Shown: in pieces, positions 21,023 through 31,017 of the stretch
Layout of the letters: each line of letters starts with the position of its first letter
How positions within the stretch are numbered: the first letter of the stretch is position 1
DNA from: Cupriavidus sp. EM10
GTDB taxonomy: Bacteria; Pseudomonadota; Gammaproteobacteria; Burkholderiales; Burkholderiaceae
Direction: 5' to 3'
Assembly (NCBI RefSeq): GCF_018729255.1
Contig: NZ_CP076060.1
Span: forward strand, 2,108,001 to 2,172,000
Length of the DNA: 64,000 bases
Program-made: the position numbers and the translations under genes
The notes under the pieces: model-generated
The model's database searches: none
The model's input: the letters and a program-made list of their open reading frames with translations, nothing else
Told to the model about the DNA's origin: nothing

Positions 21023-22170
21023 GCAGGACGGGCCTCCCGAGCGGCGCCGGCAACCACCGGAACCAGTGGCGTGATCTTGCCGAACTTGCCGCGCTCGGCC
21101 AGACGGGTACGATCCATGACCTCGCCGGCGAGTTGCCCGCAGGCGGCGTCGATGTCGTCGCCCCGGGTCTTGCGGATCGTCGTGACGATGCCCGCGTCCA
21201 TCAACACCTGGGCGAAGCGGCGGATCTGCTCGTTGTTCGAGCGCTTCAGCCCCGATTCCGGGAACGGGTTGAACGGGATCAGGTTGAACTTGCAGGGCAC
21301 GTCGGCCACAAGCTTCAGCAGTTCCCGCGCATGCTCGACGGTGTCGTTGACGCCGTCCAGCATGCAGTATTCGAAGGTAATGAAATCGCGCGGCGCGAAT
21401 TCCAGGTAGCGGCGGCATGCCGCCATCAGCTCGGCCAGCGGGTACTTGCGGTTCAGCGGCACCAGCACGTCGCGCAGCGCATCGTTCGAAGCGTGCAGCG
21501 ACACGGCCAGCGCCACGGGCAGGTCTTTCGACAGGCGGTCCATCATCGGCACCACGCCGGACGTGGACAGCGTCACGCGGCGGCGCGACAGCCCGTATGC
21601 GTTGTCGTCGAGCATCAGGCGCATGGCCGGCACGACGGCATCGTAGTTCAGCAGCGGCTCGCCCATCCCCATCATCACCACGTTGGAGATGACACGGTCG
21701 TCCTTCGGACCCCGGCCCAGCTGGGCACGCATGGCGAACTCCGCCATCCACAGCTGGCCAATGATTTCGCCGGTCGTCAGGTTGCGGGAAAAACCCTGCT
21801 TGCCGGTCGAACAGAACCGGCAGTTTACGGCACATCCCGCCTGCGACGACACGCACAGCGTACCGCGCGTGTCCTCGGGGATGTAGACCGTCTCCACCGC
21901 GTTGCCGGCGCCAACGTCGAGCAGCCATTTGCGCGTGCCATCGCCCGACAGGTTGTCGGTGATGATGGCCGGCGACCGGATCTCGGCCCGCGTCGCGAGC
22001 TTTTCGCGCAGCGACTTGGCGAGATCCGACATGGCGTCGAAGTGGCTGGCACCGAACTGGTGGATCCAGCGTTGCAGCTGCCGCGCACGGAACGGCTTCT
22101 CGCCGAGCTCGCCGCAATAGGCGGTGAGCGCGTCCGCGTCGAGGTCGAGCAGGTTGACGAGATTGTTCAT
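21019..22170 (-). CDS. rlmN: Dual-specificity 23S rRNA/tRNA adenine-C2 methyltransferase RlmN
   Basis: Radical SAM enzyme making 2-methyladenosine at 23S A2503 and tRNA A37. 383 residues. The radical SAM cluster motif is CAVNCRFC (C-x3-C-x2-C) in [29 protein letters not shown] is the GGE-like SAM-binding segment; [15 protein letters not shown] and the second catalytic cysteine near the C-terminus ([10 protein letters not shown]) complete the active site. The translation stop overlaps the pilW start by 4 bp. Lies 51 bp downstream of ndk. Confidence 0.97.
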   Translation of the reverse strand: MNNLVNLLDLDADALTAYCGELGEKPFRARQLQRWIHQFGASHFDAMSDLAKSLREKLATRAEIRSPAIITDNLSGDGTRKWLLDVGAGNAVETVYIPEDTRGTLCVSSQAGCAVNCRFCSTGKQGFSRNLTTGEIIGQLWMAEFAMRAQLGRGPKDDRVISNVVMMGMGEPLLNYDAVVPAMRLMLDDNAYGLSRRRVTLSTSGVVPMMDRLSKDLPVALAVSLHASNDALRDVLVPLNRKYPLAELMAACRRYLEFAPRDFITFEYCMLDGVNDTVEHARELLKLVADVPCKFNLIPFNPFPESGLKRSNNEQIRRFAQVLMDAGIVTTIRKTRGDDIDAACGQLAGEVMDRTRLAERGKFGKITPLVPVVAGAAREARPA

Positions 22171-22221
22171 GACGGCAGTTCCAGCTTGACTACAGGTTCA
22201 GTCGTGAGTGTCAGAAGACAA

Positions 22222-22647
22222 TCAGCGGCTGTAAACGTTCATGCCCGGGAAGAAGAAAGCCACTTCCACGGCAGCCGTTTCAGCGGCGTCCGAGCCGTGC
22301 ACGGCGTTGGCGTCGATGCTGTCGGCGAAATCGGCGCGGATCGTGCCCTTTTCAGCCTTCTTCGGGTCGGTGGCGCCCATCAGGTCGCGGTGCTTGGCGA
22401 TGGCGTTCTCGCCTTCCAGGGCCTGGATGATGACCGGGCCCGAAACCATGAAGTCCACCAGGTCCTTGAAGAACGGGCGGGCCTTGTGCACTGCGTAGAA
22501 CTGCTCGGCTTCGCCGCGCGACAGATGAACCATCTTGGCAGCAACGATCTTCAGGCCGGCGGCCTCGAAACGGGCGTAGATCTGGCCGATAACGTTCTTG
22601 GCCACGGCATCCGGCTTGATAATCGACAGGGTGCGTTCGATCGCCAT
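22222..22647 (-). CDS. ndk: Nucleoside diphosphate kinase
   Basis: Equilibrates nucleoside di- and triphosphate pools by a ping-pong phospho-histidine mechanism. 141 residues, the standard small bacterial form. [18 protein letters not shown] is the family N-terminus, and [12 protein letters not shown] holds the catalytic histidine at about 117. It is the first gene of the long minus-strand operon-like block; a promoter with TAGAAT lies 46 bp upstream of the ATG. Confidence 0.98.
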   Translation of the reverse strand: MAIERTLSIIKPDAVAKNVIGQIYARFEAAGLKIVAAKMVHLSRGEAEQFYAVHKARPFFKDLVDFMVSGPVIIQALEGENAIAKHRDLMGATDPKKAEKGTIRADFADSIDANAVHGSDAAETAAVEVAFFFPGMNVYSR

Positions 22648-22692
22648 GAAAAACTCCGAAAATGAAGGGGTTACAAATGGATTAAACGTGCA

Positions 22693-22721
22693 ATTCTAGC
22701 ACGACCGCATGGCGGATTCGA
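22693..22721 (-). promoter_or_regulatory. Candidate ndk promoter
   Basis: On the minus strand TCGAAT, 17 bp spacer, TAGAAT. The -10 is a one-mismatch match to the consensus and the -35 is weak. Position just upstream of ndk with correct spacing supports it. Confidence 0.55.
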
Positions 22722-22791
22722 GCACGCGTGCCAATGGCTTTGACGATCCGTGCCGGAGGTGGCGCGGGCGCAGAAATTGTTATTTATAAAT

Positions 22792-22813
22792 CACATTACA
22801 TTAATGAAATGTG
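22792..22813. promoter_or_regulatory. Near-perfect 22-bp palindrome, candidate operator
   Basis: Arms CACATT and AATGTG flank the core CATTAATG, with one asymmetric pair of positions between arm and core; 20 of 22 bases are symmetric. It abuts a perfect 10-bp palindrome ATTTATAAAT at 22782-22791. Such AT-rich dyads in a GC-rich genome usually mark regulator binding sites; the protein is unknown. Confidence 0.5.
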
Positions 22814-22984
22814 GGAACGGCGGCGCAAACCTTTCGTCAAATATCTGCGTTTTCGGAAAACAACTAAAGACAAGGGTTATTGTGTGGACAAAGGCCCTTG
22901 CAAATCCGCAGGCGCGATGCCACATTGGCGCTGTGCCGTCGGGTTGTCCCGGCGCCTCACATAGATCTGATGACAGGAGTCACG

Positions 22985-23692
22985 ATGAACAACAAGCTGA
23001 ATACTTACGGATTCGGCAATAGTGCTGCGGGCGTCACCGACGTTGCCACCCGCAACCGGGTCCTACGCAACACCTACTGGCTGCTGGCCATTTCGATGAT
23101 CCCGACCGTGCTCGGCGCGTGGATCGGCGTGGCCGCCGGTTTCGCCGGCCTGGTCGCGGGCAGCCCGGGCATGTCGGCCCTGCTGTTCCTGGCCGTCGCC
23201 TTCGGCTTCATGTTCGCGATCGAGAAGACCAAGAACAGCAGCATGGGCGTGGTCTTGCTGCTGGCCTTCACGTTCTTCATGGGACTGATGCTGGCGCGCA
23301 TCCTGAGCCTGACACTGTCTTTCTCGAACGGCCCGGCGCTGATCATGTACGCGTTTGGCGGCACCGCGGCGGTATTTGGCGTGATGGCCACGCTGGCGAC
23401 GGTCAGCAAGCGCGATTTCTCGGGCCTGGCCAAGTTCCTGTTCGTCGGCGTGATCCTGCTGATCCTGGCCAGCATTGCCAATATCTGGCTGCAACTGCCG
23501 GCACTGATGATCACGCTGTCGGTCATCGCCATCGCGATCTTCTCGATCTTCATCCTGATCGACGTGCAGCGCGTGGTGAATGGCGGCGAGACCAACTACG
23601 TCACCGCCACGCTGGCCATCTACCTGGACGTGTACAACGTCTTTGTGAACCTGCTGGCCCTGTTGGGCATCTTCGGCGGCAACCGCGACTGA
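22985..23692 (+). CDS. Bax inhibitor-1/YccA family membrane protein
   Basis: 235-residue integral membrane protein with about seven hydrophobic helices (for example TYWLLAISMIPTVLGAWIGV, GVVLLLAFTFFMGLMLARIL, FLFVGVILLILASIANIWLQ and FNVFVNLLALLGIF-like at the end). The closing pattern ALAIYLDVYNVFVNLLALLG is the BI-1/LFG family signature, including the conserved acidic residue. E. coli YccA is an FtsH substrate that can inhibit the protease and so protect the translocon. Start chosen at ATG 22985 because AGGAG lies 7 nt upstream. Downstream there is a strong terminator. Confidence 0.9.
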   Translation: MNNKLNTYGFGNSAAGVTDVATRNRVLRNTYWLLAISMIPTVLGAWIGVAAGFAGLVAGSPGMSALLFLAVAFGFMFAIEKTKNSSMGVVLLLAFTFFMGLMLARILSLTLSFSNGPALIMYAFGGTAAVFGVMATLATVSKRDFSGLAKFLFVGVILLILASIANIWLQLPALMITLSVIAIAIFSIFILIDVQRVVNGGETNYVTATLAIYLDVYNVFVNLLALLGIFGGNRD

Positions 23693-23710
23693 GTCGCGCC
23701 GCCGAAATGA

Positions 23711-23739
23711 AAATAGCCGCCCTCGGGCGGCTATTTTTT
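23711..23739. terminator. Bidirectional Rho-independent terminator
   Basis: Stem AATAGCCGCC / GGCGGCTATT with loop CTCG, T6 on the plus strand and T4 on the minus strand. Serves the Bax-inhibitor gene and the convergent rlmD. Confidence 0.93.
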
Positions 23740-23754
23740 GGCTGATCGGCTACG

Positions 23755-25170
23755 TCAGTCCAGTTCGAAGACGGCGATCGATTCGACGTGCGACGTATGC
23801 GGGAACATGTTGACCACGCCCGCCCCGGCCAGGCGGTAGCCCGCTTCATGCACCAGCAGGCCGGCATCGCGGGCCAGCGTGGCCGGGCTGCACGACACGT
23901 AGACGATACGCTTCGGCAGCACATCGCTGCCCGCCTGATGCAGTTCCCCCAGCGCCTTGCACACGGCCAGCGCGCCTTCGCGCGGCGGATCCACCAGCCA
24001 GCGGTCGAAACGGCCCAGCGCGGCGATATCCTCGGCGGTCACCTCGAACAGGTTGCGGCAGGCAAACGACGTCTTGTCGGCCAGTCCGTTGTATCCGGCA
24101 TTGGCCAGCGCACGCGTCGTCAGCGCTTCGCTGCCTTCGATGCCCATCACGGACGCGCCCTGCGTGGCCAGCGGCAGCGTGAAGTTGCCGATGCCGCAGA
24201 ACAGGTCGAGCAGGCGGTCGGTGGGCTGTGCGTCCAGCAGGCGCAGCGCCCGGCCGATCAGCACACGATTGATCTGGTGGTTGACCTGCGTGAAATCGGT
24301 CGGCTTGAACGGCATGCGGATGCCGAACTCTGGCAGCGTGTAGGCCAGTTCCTGACCGGCCGGATAGAACGGATGAACCGTGTCCGGACCCTTGGGCTGG
24401 AGCCAGAACTGCACTTGATACTGGTCGGCAAAGGCGCGCAGCAGGTCCTTGTCGGCATCGGTCAGCGGCTCGAGGATGCGCAGCACCAGCGCCGTGACCT
24501 CGGCGCCGACAGCCAGCTCGATCTGCGGCATGCGATCCCGGATCGATAGATTCGTCACCAGCTCGCGCAGCGGCACCAGCATCGCCGATACGTTAGGCGG
24601 CAGGATCTCGCAACGCGTCATGTCCGCCACGTAGCTGCTCTTGCGCTCATGGAATCCCACCAGCACGCCGCCCTTCTTGGCGACGTAGCGCACGGTCAGG
24701 CGGGCCCGGTACCGATAGCCCCAGTCCGGCCCGGCGATGGGGCGGAATACCACGTCCGGCTTCACTTTCGACAGGTGCCAGAGGTTGTCCTCCAGCACGC
24801 GCTGCTTGATGGCCAATTGCGCTCGGGCGTCCAGGTGCTGCATCGAGCAGCCGCCGCACACGCCAAAGTGCTGGCAACCCGGCGTCACGCGCATCACGGA
24901 AGGCTGCTTGATCTCAACCAGCTGAGCCTGCTCGTAGCTGGGCTTGCGCTTGTAGCTCTTGTACGAGACGGTCTCGCCGGGCAGCGCGCCCTCGACGAAA
25001 ATGACCTTGCCCGGCGTGCCGTCCTCGTTCTCCAGGCGGCCGACGCCACGCGCCTCCATGTCCAGGCTATGGATTGTGACGATGGATTCGTTGGGGGTCG
25101 CGGATGCGGCGGGCACGGCACCCGGCTTGCCCGCCATTTCGGGCTTGGAAGATTCGACGGCTTGAGACAC
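23755..25170 (-). CDS. rlmD: 23S rRNA (uracil-1939-C5)-methyltransferase RlmD
   Basis: SAM-dependent m5U methyltransferase of 23S rRNA. The N-terminal TRAM domain runs through about residue 100 ([18 protein letters not shown]), followed by the four-cysteine Fe-S region with [14 protein letters not shown] and CEIL further on. The Rossmann methyltransferase domain has [16 protein letters not shown] (motif I), VDPPREGA (motif IV) and [12 protein letters not shown] with the catalytic cysteine. Start is uncertain: GTG at 25170 gives 471 residues and ATG at 25137 gives 460; neither has a strong ribosome site. Divergent from the EEP hydrolase gene. Confidence 0.93.
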   Translation of the reverse strand: MSQAVESSKPEMAGKPGAVPAASATPNESIVTIHSLDMEARGVGRLENEDGTPGKVIFVEGALPGETVSYKSYKRKPSYEQAQLVEIKQPSVMRVTPGCQHFGVCGGCSMQHLDARAQLAIKQRVLEDNLWHLSKVKPDVVFRPIAGPDWGYRYRARLTVRYVAKKGGVLVGFHERKSSYVADMTRCEILPPNVSAMLVPLRELVTNLSIRDRMPQIELAVGAEVTALVLRILEPLTDADKDLLRAFADQYQVQFWLQPKGPDTVHPFYPAGQELAYTLPEFGIRMPFKPTDFTQVNHQINRVLIGRALRLLDAQPTDRLLDLFCGIGNFTLPLATQGASVMGIEGSEALTTRALANAGYNGLADKTSFACRNLFEVTAEDIAALGRFDRWLVDPPREGALAVCKALGELHQAGSDVLPKRIVYVSCSPATLARDAGLLVHEAGYRLAGAGVVNMFPHTSHVESIAVFELD

Positions 25171-25260
25171 CGGAGGGACCTGACGTATTGTTTTGCGAAA
25201 GCGCGATTGTAGTCCAGTCATCGCGCCGTCACGAACGCCAGCCTGCGAAAAGAGGAAACG

Positions 25261-26115
25261 ATGGAACTGATTTCGTGGAATATCCAGTGGGGACGCGGCA
25301 CCGACGGCAAGGTGGACCTGGCCCGCACCATCGCCACCATCCGCGGCATGACCGATCCCGACGTCATCTGCCTGCAGGAGGTCACGCGCGGCTTTTCGGA
25401 CATGGCGGGACAGCCCCAACGGGACCAGGTGGCCGAGCTGACCGCCCTGCTGCCCGGCTATCGCGTCATTTTCGCCCCGGGCGTGGACCGCACGCACGGC
25501 GACGGCACGCCGCGCCAGTTTGGCAATGCCATTGCCACGCGCCTGCCGGTGCGCGAGATCTTCCGCCATGCCCTGCCCTGGCCAGCCGACCCCGAGGTGG
25601 CGTCGATGCCGCGCGTCGCGCTGGAAGTTACCGTGGAAGCCGGCGCCAGGCCGCTGCGGGTCATTTGCACCCATTTGGAGTATTACTCGAAGCTGCAGCG
25701 CGCTGCGCAGGCCGACGCCCTGCGCCAATGGCATGCGGAAGCCTGCGAGCATGCGCGCCGCCCCGGCAAATCGGAAAAGAAGCCGGGCCCGTTCACGCCC
25801 GAGCCCCGTCCGACCGAGGCTATCCTGTGCGGCGACTTCAACAGCAAGCCCGATGACGTGGCATACCAGCGCATTATCGAGCCCTACGCCGATACCACCG
25901 TGAACTGGCACGATGCCTGGTGCCACACGCACCCCGGGCAGGCCCACGCGCCTACCTGCGCGCTGTACGACAAGGAACAGTGGGCGGAGCCACCGTTCGC
26001 CTGCGATTTCGTATTTGTGACGGAAGACCTGCTGGCCAACGTGACGCGTTGCGAGGTCGACGGCAAGACCGATGCGTCAGACCATCAGCCGATCCACCTG
26101 AGCCTGCGCCGCTAG
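25261..26115 (+). CDS. Endonuclease/exonuclease/phosphatase family hydrolase
   Basis: 284-residue Mg2+-dependent phosphodiesterase fold. Family motifs are present in order: SWNIQWGRG (Asn of the active site, about 5-13), CLQEV (Glu metal ligand), [10 protein letters not shown] (Asp/Asn pair) and the C-terminal SDHQPIHL (Asp-His). No signal peptide, so cytoplasmic. The substrate could be a nucleic acid, a phospholipid head group or an inositol-type phosphate; nothing decides. The frame starts with GAGGAAACG 3 nt before the ATG. Convergent with the exonuclease gene, 35 bp apart. Confidence 0.85.
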   Translation: MELISWNIQWGRGTDGKVDLARTIATIRGMTDPDVICLQEVTRGFSDMAGQPQRDQVAELTALLPGYRVIFAPGVDRTHGDGTPRQFGNAIATRLPVREIFRHALPWPADPEVASMPRVALEVTVEAGARPLRVICTHLEYYSKLQRAAQADALRQWHAEACEHARRPGKSEKKPGPFTPEPRPTEAILCGDFNSKPDDVAYQRIIEPYADTTVNWHDAWCHTHPGQAHAPTCALYDKEQWAEPPFACDFVFVTEDLLANVTRCEVDGKTDASDHQPIHLSLRR

Positions 26116-26150
26116 CGGCCGGCAGTAGCAAGGGACGCCGGCGCGGCAGG

Positions 26151-26987
26151 TCAGTCGTCTTCCTCGGCCTCCGGCGCCATCGGTTGCAGCTTGAATGCGC
26201 GCAGGTACTCCATCCACTGCGCGCCCGGCAGTTCGGCCAGCGATTCCTGGATCAGCGCCACTTCCATGTCGAACTCGCGTGGCGACAGGCCGCCGCGCAT
26301 CAGCTGGAAGCGGCAGTACATCAGGTACGTGTTGACGACGTCGGTCTCGCAATAATCGCGGATCTCGTTCAGCTTGCCCTGCTGGAACGCCTGCCAGACC
26401 TTGCTGCCGTCCATGCCCATCTTCCCCGGGAAGCCGCACAGCTTGGCCAGGTCATCGAGCGGCGCGCTGGCCCGCGGCTGGTACATCGCCAGCAGGTCCA
26501 TCAGGTCCAGGTGCCGCATGTGATAGCGGCTGATGTAGTTGTTCCACTTGAAGTCGCGGCTGTCGTCGTCGCGGCCCTCGCCCATTTCCCAGTAACGCGG
26601 CGCGGCCACGCCGTGGACCAGGCCACGGTAGTGCAGCACCGGCAGGTCGAAGCCGCCACCGTTCCACGACACCAGCTGCGGGCTGTAGCGCGCAATCAGT
26701 TCGTAGAACTTCTGGATCAGCGTGGCTTCACCATCCTCGGGCGTGCCCAGCGATCCGACATGAAACACGGCCGAACCATCGCGCTGCGTCCGGCGCAGCA
26801 CGCACGAGATGGCGGCCACGCGTTGCAGGTAGTGCGGGAGGAAGTCGGAGCCGGTCTTTTCCCGGCGGGCGGCAAACGCATGCTCGGCGACGTCGGCGTC
26901 GCTCATCGATGCGGGATGGTCATGCAAACGGCGCAGGCCGTCGACATCGGGAATCGTCTCGATGTCGAATACCAGCACAGGGGTCAT
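26151..26987 (-). CDS. PolB-type 3'-5' exonuclease (DEDDy)
   Basis: 278-residue stand-alone proofreading-like exonuclease of the predicted 3'-5' exonuclease/PolB-exo2 group. ExoI motif FDIET at 7-11 gives the first Asp/Glu pair, ExoII is [12 protein letters not shown], and ExoIII is [14 protein letters not shown], which supplies the tyrosine and last aspartate. Likely roles are DNA repair or RNA/DNA end trimming. Its ATG overlaps the rpoS stop in the sequence ATGA (26984-26987), so it is translated together with rpoS and probably rises with it. Confidence 0.87.
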   Translation of the reverse strand: MTPVLVFDIETIPDVDGLRRLHDHPASMSDADVAEHAFAARREKTGSDFLPHYLQRVAAISCVLRRTQRDGSAVFHVGSLGTPEDGEATLIQKFYELIARYSPQLVSWNGGGFDLPVLHYRGLVHGVAAPRYWEMGEGRDDDSRDFKWNNYISRYHMRHLDLMDLLAMYQPRASAPLDDLAKLCGFPGKMGMDGSKVWQAFQQGKLNEIRDYCETDVVNTYLMYCRFQLMRGGLSPREFDMEVALIQESLAELPGAQWMEYLRAFKLQPMAPEAEEDD

Positions 26988-28189
26988 AAAACGGCGTCCT
27001 TGCGTACACCTTGCGAAGCGAAATGCCGTTTGAGCTTGACCAGCGCTTCCTGCTGGATCTGGCGCACGCGCTCGCGTGTCAGACCCATTTCCTCGGCCAG
27101 CTCCTCGAGCGTGGCCGGCTCGATGTGATTGAGCCCGAAACGGCGCTCCACCACATAGCGATGCTTCTCCGACAAGCGCGCCAGCCAGAGCTTCATCAGG
27201 TTTTCCAGCTCGCGGTGGGCCACTTCCTGATCGGGCGCGGCGTTATGTTCGTCGGACAGGAAATCGAGCAGGCTCGAACCCGGGTCAAGATCGAACGGCG
27301 TATCCAGCGAGGTGGTATGTTCATTGAGTGCCAGCACGTCCTGCACCTCGTCCGGCGTCTTGCCGAGCAGGTGGGCGATGTCCTCGAGGCTGGCGTCGCG
27401 GCCATCGGTGCCACCTTTTTCAAGATGACGCTTGGCGCGCAGGACCTGGTTGAGCTCGCGAATCACATGCACCGGCAACCGCACGGTGCGCGCTTGGTTC
27501 ATGATCGCGCGCTCGATGCTCTGGCGGATCCACCAGGTGGCATATGTCGAAAAGCGGAAACCGCGCGAGGGATCGAATTTCTCGATCGCGTGCATCAGGC
27601 CCAGGTTGCCTTCCTCGATCAGGTCGAGCAGCGGCACGCCGCGATTCAGGTAGCCCTTGGCGATGCTCACGACGAGTCGCAGGTTGCGCTCGATCATGAC
27701 CTGCCGGGCCGAGAAATCGCCGCCCTTGGCCAGCGTGGAGAAATGCAGTTCCTCCGGGGCCGAAAGCAGCGGCTTGATGCTGATGCGATTGAGATAGTGC
27801 TGGACCGTGTCGGCAGCCAGTTCCGTGTGCAGGACCGTGCGGAAGTCGTCGGGCTCCGGCGCGGCTTCGCTGCCGCCTTCTTCCTCGTCGTCCTCCGATT
27901 CCTCGTCCTCGTCGTCCGAGTCGTCGGCGCTCAGGTCGGCATTGCGGTCGGCATTGCGGTCGGCACGGTCGGTATTCCTGTCGCCATTGCGCAGGCTGGC
28001 GCGCGACACGGGCGCGATGGGCTCGTCGGCCACCGGCACCATGTCGGCTGCGGGTTCGAGTTCGACCTCGAAAACTTCGGTGTCGCCCGCGTCAACGGGG
28101 CGAGTTGCCACACCAGCCTTTCCTTCCGGCTGCTTGGGACGACGGGTCCTGCTGACAACTCCGGATGAAACAGTTTTCTGGCGTGGCAT
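26984..28189 (-). CDS. rpoS: RNA polymerase sigma factor RpoS
   Basis: Stationary-phase and general stress sigma factor. 401 residues, longer than the 330 of E. coli because of an N-terminal extension of about 110 residues that has tandem DRNA-type repeats and then a strongly acidic run rich in Asp and Glu. The sigma-70 core is complete: region 1.2/2 ([56 protein letters not shown]), region 3, and region 4 ([20 protein letters not shown]). It follows nlpD by 6 bp, the classical nlpD-rpoS arrangement, and is likely also driven from a promoter inside nlpD as in E. coli. Confidence 0.97.
   Translation of the reverse strand: MPRQKTVSSGVVSRTRRPKQPEGKAGVATRPVDAGDTEVFEVELEPAADMVPVADEPIAPVSRASLRNGDRNTDRADRNADRNADLSADDSDDEDEESEDDEEEGGSEAAPEPDDFRTVLHTELAADTVQHYLNRISIKPLLSAPEELHFSTLAKGGDFSARQVMIERNLRLVVSIAKGYLNRGVPLLDLIEEGNLGLMHAIEKFDPSRGFRFSTYATWWIRQSIERAIMNQARTVRLPVHVIRELNQVLRAKRHLEKGGTDGRDASLEDIAHLLGKTPDEVQDVLALNEHTTSLDTPFDLDPGSSLLDFLSDEHNAAPDQEVAHRELENLMKLWLARLSEKHRYVVERRFGLNHIEPATLEELAEEMGLTRERVRQIQQEALVKLKRHFASQGVRKDAVL
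27935..27991 (-). repeat. 12-bp tandem repeat in rpoS
   Basis: Units GTCGGCATTGCG (plus strand) at 27935-27946 and 27947-27958 are identical; a 9-bp partial unit and two diverged units (GTCGGTATTCCT, GTCGCCATTGCG) extend it to 27991. It encodes the DRN-A/T repeats in the N-terminal extension of RpoS. Length changes would stay in frame. Confidence 0.85.
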
Positions 28190-28195
28190 GAAACC

Positions 28196-29074
28196 TCACT
28201 GTGGCGGCAGATACCGCATCGGATCGACCGGTTTTCCGTTCTTTCGAACCTCGAAGTGCAGCTTGACCCTGTCAGTATCACTGTTACCCATTTCGGCAAT
28301 CTTCTGGCCCTTGCGGACCGTTGACTGCTCTGCCACCAGCACCTTGTCGTTATGACCGTAGGCGGTGAGATACGTGTCGTTGTGTTTGATGATGACAAGA
28401 TTCCCGTAGCCGCGCAAGGGGCCTACGTGAATCACCCTACCCTCGTCGGCGGCCAGCACCGGATCGCCTTTCTTGCCGGCAATATCGATGCCCTTGTTGG
28501 CTTTGTCGTCAAATTTACCGATCAGTTGTCCGCTCGCCGGCCAGGCCAGGCGAACATCGCCCGCCGGGGCCGACGCGCCACCTGCGGAGGCTGCCGAGGC
28601 TGCGGCCGGCGCGGCCGGTGCGGGGGCTGCCGCCGGGGTCGAAGATGCGCTCATCGGCGTGCCCACCGGGCGCGCCGCGTCGATCGGCTGCGACTGCACG
28701 GTGCCCGGCGCCACGGCCAGCGTGGCCACGCCCGGCGCGGCGTTCGGATCCGCGCTCGGCGGCACCACGCGCAGCAGCTGGCCGACCTCGATCTGGTTCG
28801 CGTTGGCCATGTTGTTCCAGGCCGCCACGTCGCGATACGACTGGCCGTTTTCCAGTGCAATACGGTAAAGGGTATCGCCGCGCTTGACCCGATAGTATCC
28901 AGGGGGCGCCGGCTCCAGCGGCGCTGCGGCCGGGGCTGTGCCGCCGGAAGTACGGTCCACCACGGGGGCCGGCATCGGGGAATTGGCGCAGGCGGCCAGT
29001 ACCGCCGCGCAGGCCAGGATGCTCAGGTGTTGTCCGACTCGTGTGTAATTCTTCGGATTCACGATGTTGTGCAT
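28196..29074 (-). CDS. nlpD: LysM/M23 lipoprotein NlpD, divisome amidase activator
   Basis: 292-residue lipoprotein that activates the amidase AmiC during daughter-cell separation. Lipobox LAAC with Cys 29, LysM peptidoglycan-binding domain about 59-103 (YRVKRGDTLYRIALENGQSY), an Ala/Pro-rich linker, and an M23 peptidase-fold domain about 175-285. The zinc site is degenerate: the first ligand position is Asn 193 (NKGID) and the HxH motif reads K-L-H at 271-273, so it cannot be an active peptidase, as expected for NlpD. Sits between pcm (8 bp) and rpoS (6 bp). Confidence 0.95.
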   Translation of the reverse strand: MHNIVNPKNYTRVGQHLSILACAAVLAACANSPMPAPVVDRTSGGTAPAAAPLEPAPPGYYRVKRGDTLYRIALENGQSYRDVAAWNNMANANQIEVGQLLRVVPPSADPNAAPGVATLAVAPGTVQSQPIDAARPVGTPMSASSTPAAAPAPAAPAAASAASAGGASAPAGDVRLAWPASGQLIGKFDDKANKGIDIAGKKGDPVLAADEGRVIHVGPLRGYGNLVIIKHNDTYLTAYGHNDKVLVAEQSTVRKGQKIAEMGNSDTDRVKLHFEVRKNGKPVDPMRYLPPQ

Positions 29075-29082
29075 AGTTCGAC

Positions 29083-29984
29083 TCAGATGGTGCCCGATTT
29101 TAAAGGCACAAAGAAAACGGCTTCAAGCGCGGTCCTGTGAAATCGATGCCGATTGAGGCGCTCGATCAGCAGCAGCTGCTGCGTCACCGTCTGCCCCGGG
29201 GCGCCGTTGCCAGGTGTCACCACCGGCGCAATCAGACGTCCGCCGATGGCCAGTTGTTCCAGCAGGGCCTGCGGCACCTCCATGCCGGCCGCGGCAAGGA
29301 TGATCGACGAGAACGGCGCGGCCTGCGGCAGGCCCAGCATGCCGTCACCGTAATGCAGACGGATATTCGGCACGCGCAGCGGCCGCAGGTTGGCCTTGGC
29401 TTGTTCGTGTAGCGGACGGATCCGCTCTATGGAGAACACTTCCTGCGCGCACAGGCTCAGCACGGCGGCCTGGTAGCCGCAGCCGGTGCCGATTTCCAGC
29501 ACGCGCGCCAGCGGCTGGTCGGGCGTCATGCCTTCGCGCAGCAGTTCGATCATGCGGGACACGACCGACGGCTTGGAAATGGTCTGCTGATGCCCGATCG
29601 GCAGCGCCGCGTCCTCGTAGGCCTGCGACGCCAGGCCCGGCTCCATGAACAGGTGGCGCGGCACCGTGGCGATGGCCCCCAGCACGCGCTCGTCGCGAAT
29701 GCCGCCGGCACGCAGGCGCGCAGCCAGCGCGGTACGGGCGCGGTCCGACGCCATGCCGCCACCGCCAGCCGTGGCGGCCGACGCGCGCGCCTCCACGGCA
29801 CTGCCCGGCGGGGCGGTGCGGCAGGCGGCGCGGCGGGCTTGCGAGGCTTCACGGTAGCGGGCGCCGGCGCGGCCACGCGCTTGCCCACCGCCGGCATGCC
29901 GGCAGTGCGCGCGGGCGCGGGCTTGCGTTCGACTACCGCATCCAGCGGCAGCGGAAAGCGGGGGCGGCGCGGCGTGGAACTCAT
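29083..29984 (-). CDS. pcm: Protein-L-isoaspartate O-methyltransferase, N-terminal part shifted by a probable missing base
   Basis: Repairs isoaspartyl damage in proteins using SAM. The catalytic part is complete: [19 protein letters not shown] motif [17 protein letters not shown], and the family end [12 protein letters not shown]. As written the catalytic frame starts at GTG 29796 or ATG 29754. An upstream frame from ATG 29984 ([18 protein letters not shown]) has matching codon usage and runs out of frame near 29810. Adding one base to the run GGGG at 29810-29813 joins the two into a 300-residue protein with a Pro/Ala-rich N-terminal extension, and shrinks the gap to surE from about 220 bp to 31 bp. 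The extension has no known function. Confidence 0.85.
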
Positions 29985-30015
29985 TTCGGATACGGCGCAG
30001 GAACGACTGGCACGC

Positions 30016-30768
30016 TCACCCCAGCCACTGTTCGATCTGTTCGAGCTGGCCGCGATGCGTCAGGTCCAGCTGCAGCGGCGTCAGCGAAACGTACCCGTTG
30101 CCCGTGGCATGGAAGTCGGTGCCTTCGCTCGCGTCGCGCGCGTCGCCGGCCGGACCGATCCAGTAGATGGGATCGCCACGCGGGTTCACCTGCTGGATCA
30201 CGGGCTGCGACGGATGGCGCTTGCCCAGCCGCGTCGCGCGGTGCCCGCGGATATGCTCGTATGGCAGGTTCGGAATATTGACGTTCAGCAGGAACGGCTC
30301 GCGCGGCGGGCGCGCAATCACGTTCTCGACGATCTCGCGCGCCACGCGCGCGGCGGCATCAAGATGCTCCCAGCCATGATTGACCTGCGAGAACGCGATC
30401 GACGGGATGCCGAACAGGTAGCCTTCGATGGCGGCGGCCACGGTGCCGGAGTACAGCACGTCCTCGCCCATGTTCTGGCCCTGGTTGATGCCGGACACCA
30501 CCAGGTCGGGCCGCTCTTCGAGCAGGCCGGTCAGCGCCACGTGCACGCAGTCCGTCGGCGTACCATTGATATAGCGGAAACCCTTCTGCACCCCTTCCCT
30601 TGCCTCGTAGACCGAAAGCGGACGCTGCAGCGTCAGCGAATTCGAGGCGCCGCTGTGGTTCTGTTCCGGGGCGATCACGGTCACGCGCGCCAGGGGCGCG
30701 AGCGCTGCGTGCAGGACGGCGAGCCCCGGCGCAAGATAGCCGTCATCGTTGGCGAGAAGGATATGCAT
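30016..30768 (-). CDS. surE: 5'-nucleotidase/exopolyphosphatase SurE
   Basis: Stationary-phase survival nucleotidase acting on nucleoside 5'- and 3'-monophosphates. 250 residues from [16 protein letters not shown], with the family motifs NDDGY at 8-12, [12 protein letters not shown] (active-site loop) and [19 protein letters not shown]. The frame runs further upstream but nothing there resembles the family. First gene of the surE-pcm-nlpD-rpoS cluster, whose products all act in stationary phase or stress. Divergent from the quinone oxidoreductase gene. Confidence 0.96.
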   Translation of the reverse strand: MHILLANDDGYLAPGLAVLHAALAPLARVTVIAPEQNHSGASNSLTLQRPLSVYEAREGVQKGFRYINGTPTDCVHVALTGLLEERPDLVVSGINQGQNMGEDVLYSGTVAAAIEGYLFGIPSIAFSQVNHGWEHLDAAARVAREIVENVIARPPREPFLLNVNIPNLPYEHIRGHRATRLGKRHPSQPVIQQVNPRGDPIYWIGPAGDARDASEGTDFHATGNGYVSLTPLQLDLTHRGQLEQIEQWLG

Positions 30769-31017
30769 GGCCGCGATTGTACCTGAGCGAAAGGCCGCTG
30801 GCGGCACCGGGGATGCACCGGAAACGGGACAGATGTGCCGCGAATACGCCAGCCGGACGCCCGCCATGCGGCGCCCGAATAGGCGACATGCAGCGATTTT
30901 TTCCACAGAACGATCGTGCTTTTCTTGCGCTACACTTGCCCGGCGTCGAGCGCGGCCGCCCCTGGCGTTCCTGCCACGCCCGACACCGGCAAGACCACAT
31001 CACACATGGGAGACACA

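Larger units (their letters stand above)
22648..22984. other. Divergent intergenic region between ndk and the Bax-inhibitor gene
   Basis: 337 bp without a supported gene. It holds the ndk promoter (22693-22721), an AT-rich island at about 22775-22815 that stands out from the GC-rich surroundings and contains two adjacent palindromes (22782-22791 ATTTATAAAT and 22792-22813), and the leader of the Bax-inhibitor gene. Short open frames here have no family-like content. Confidence 0.6.
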
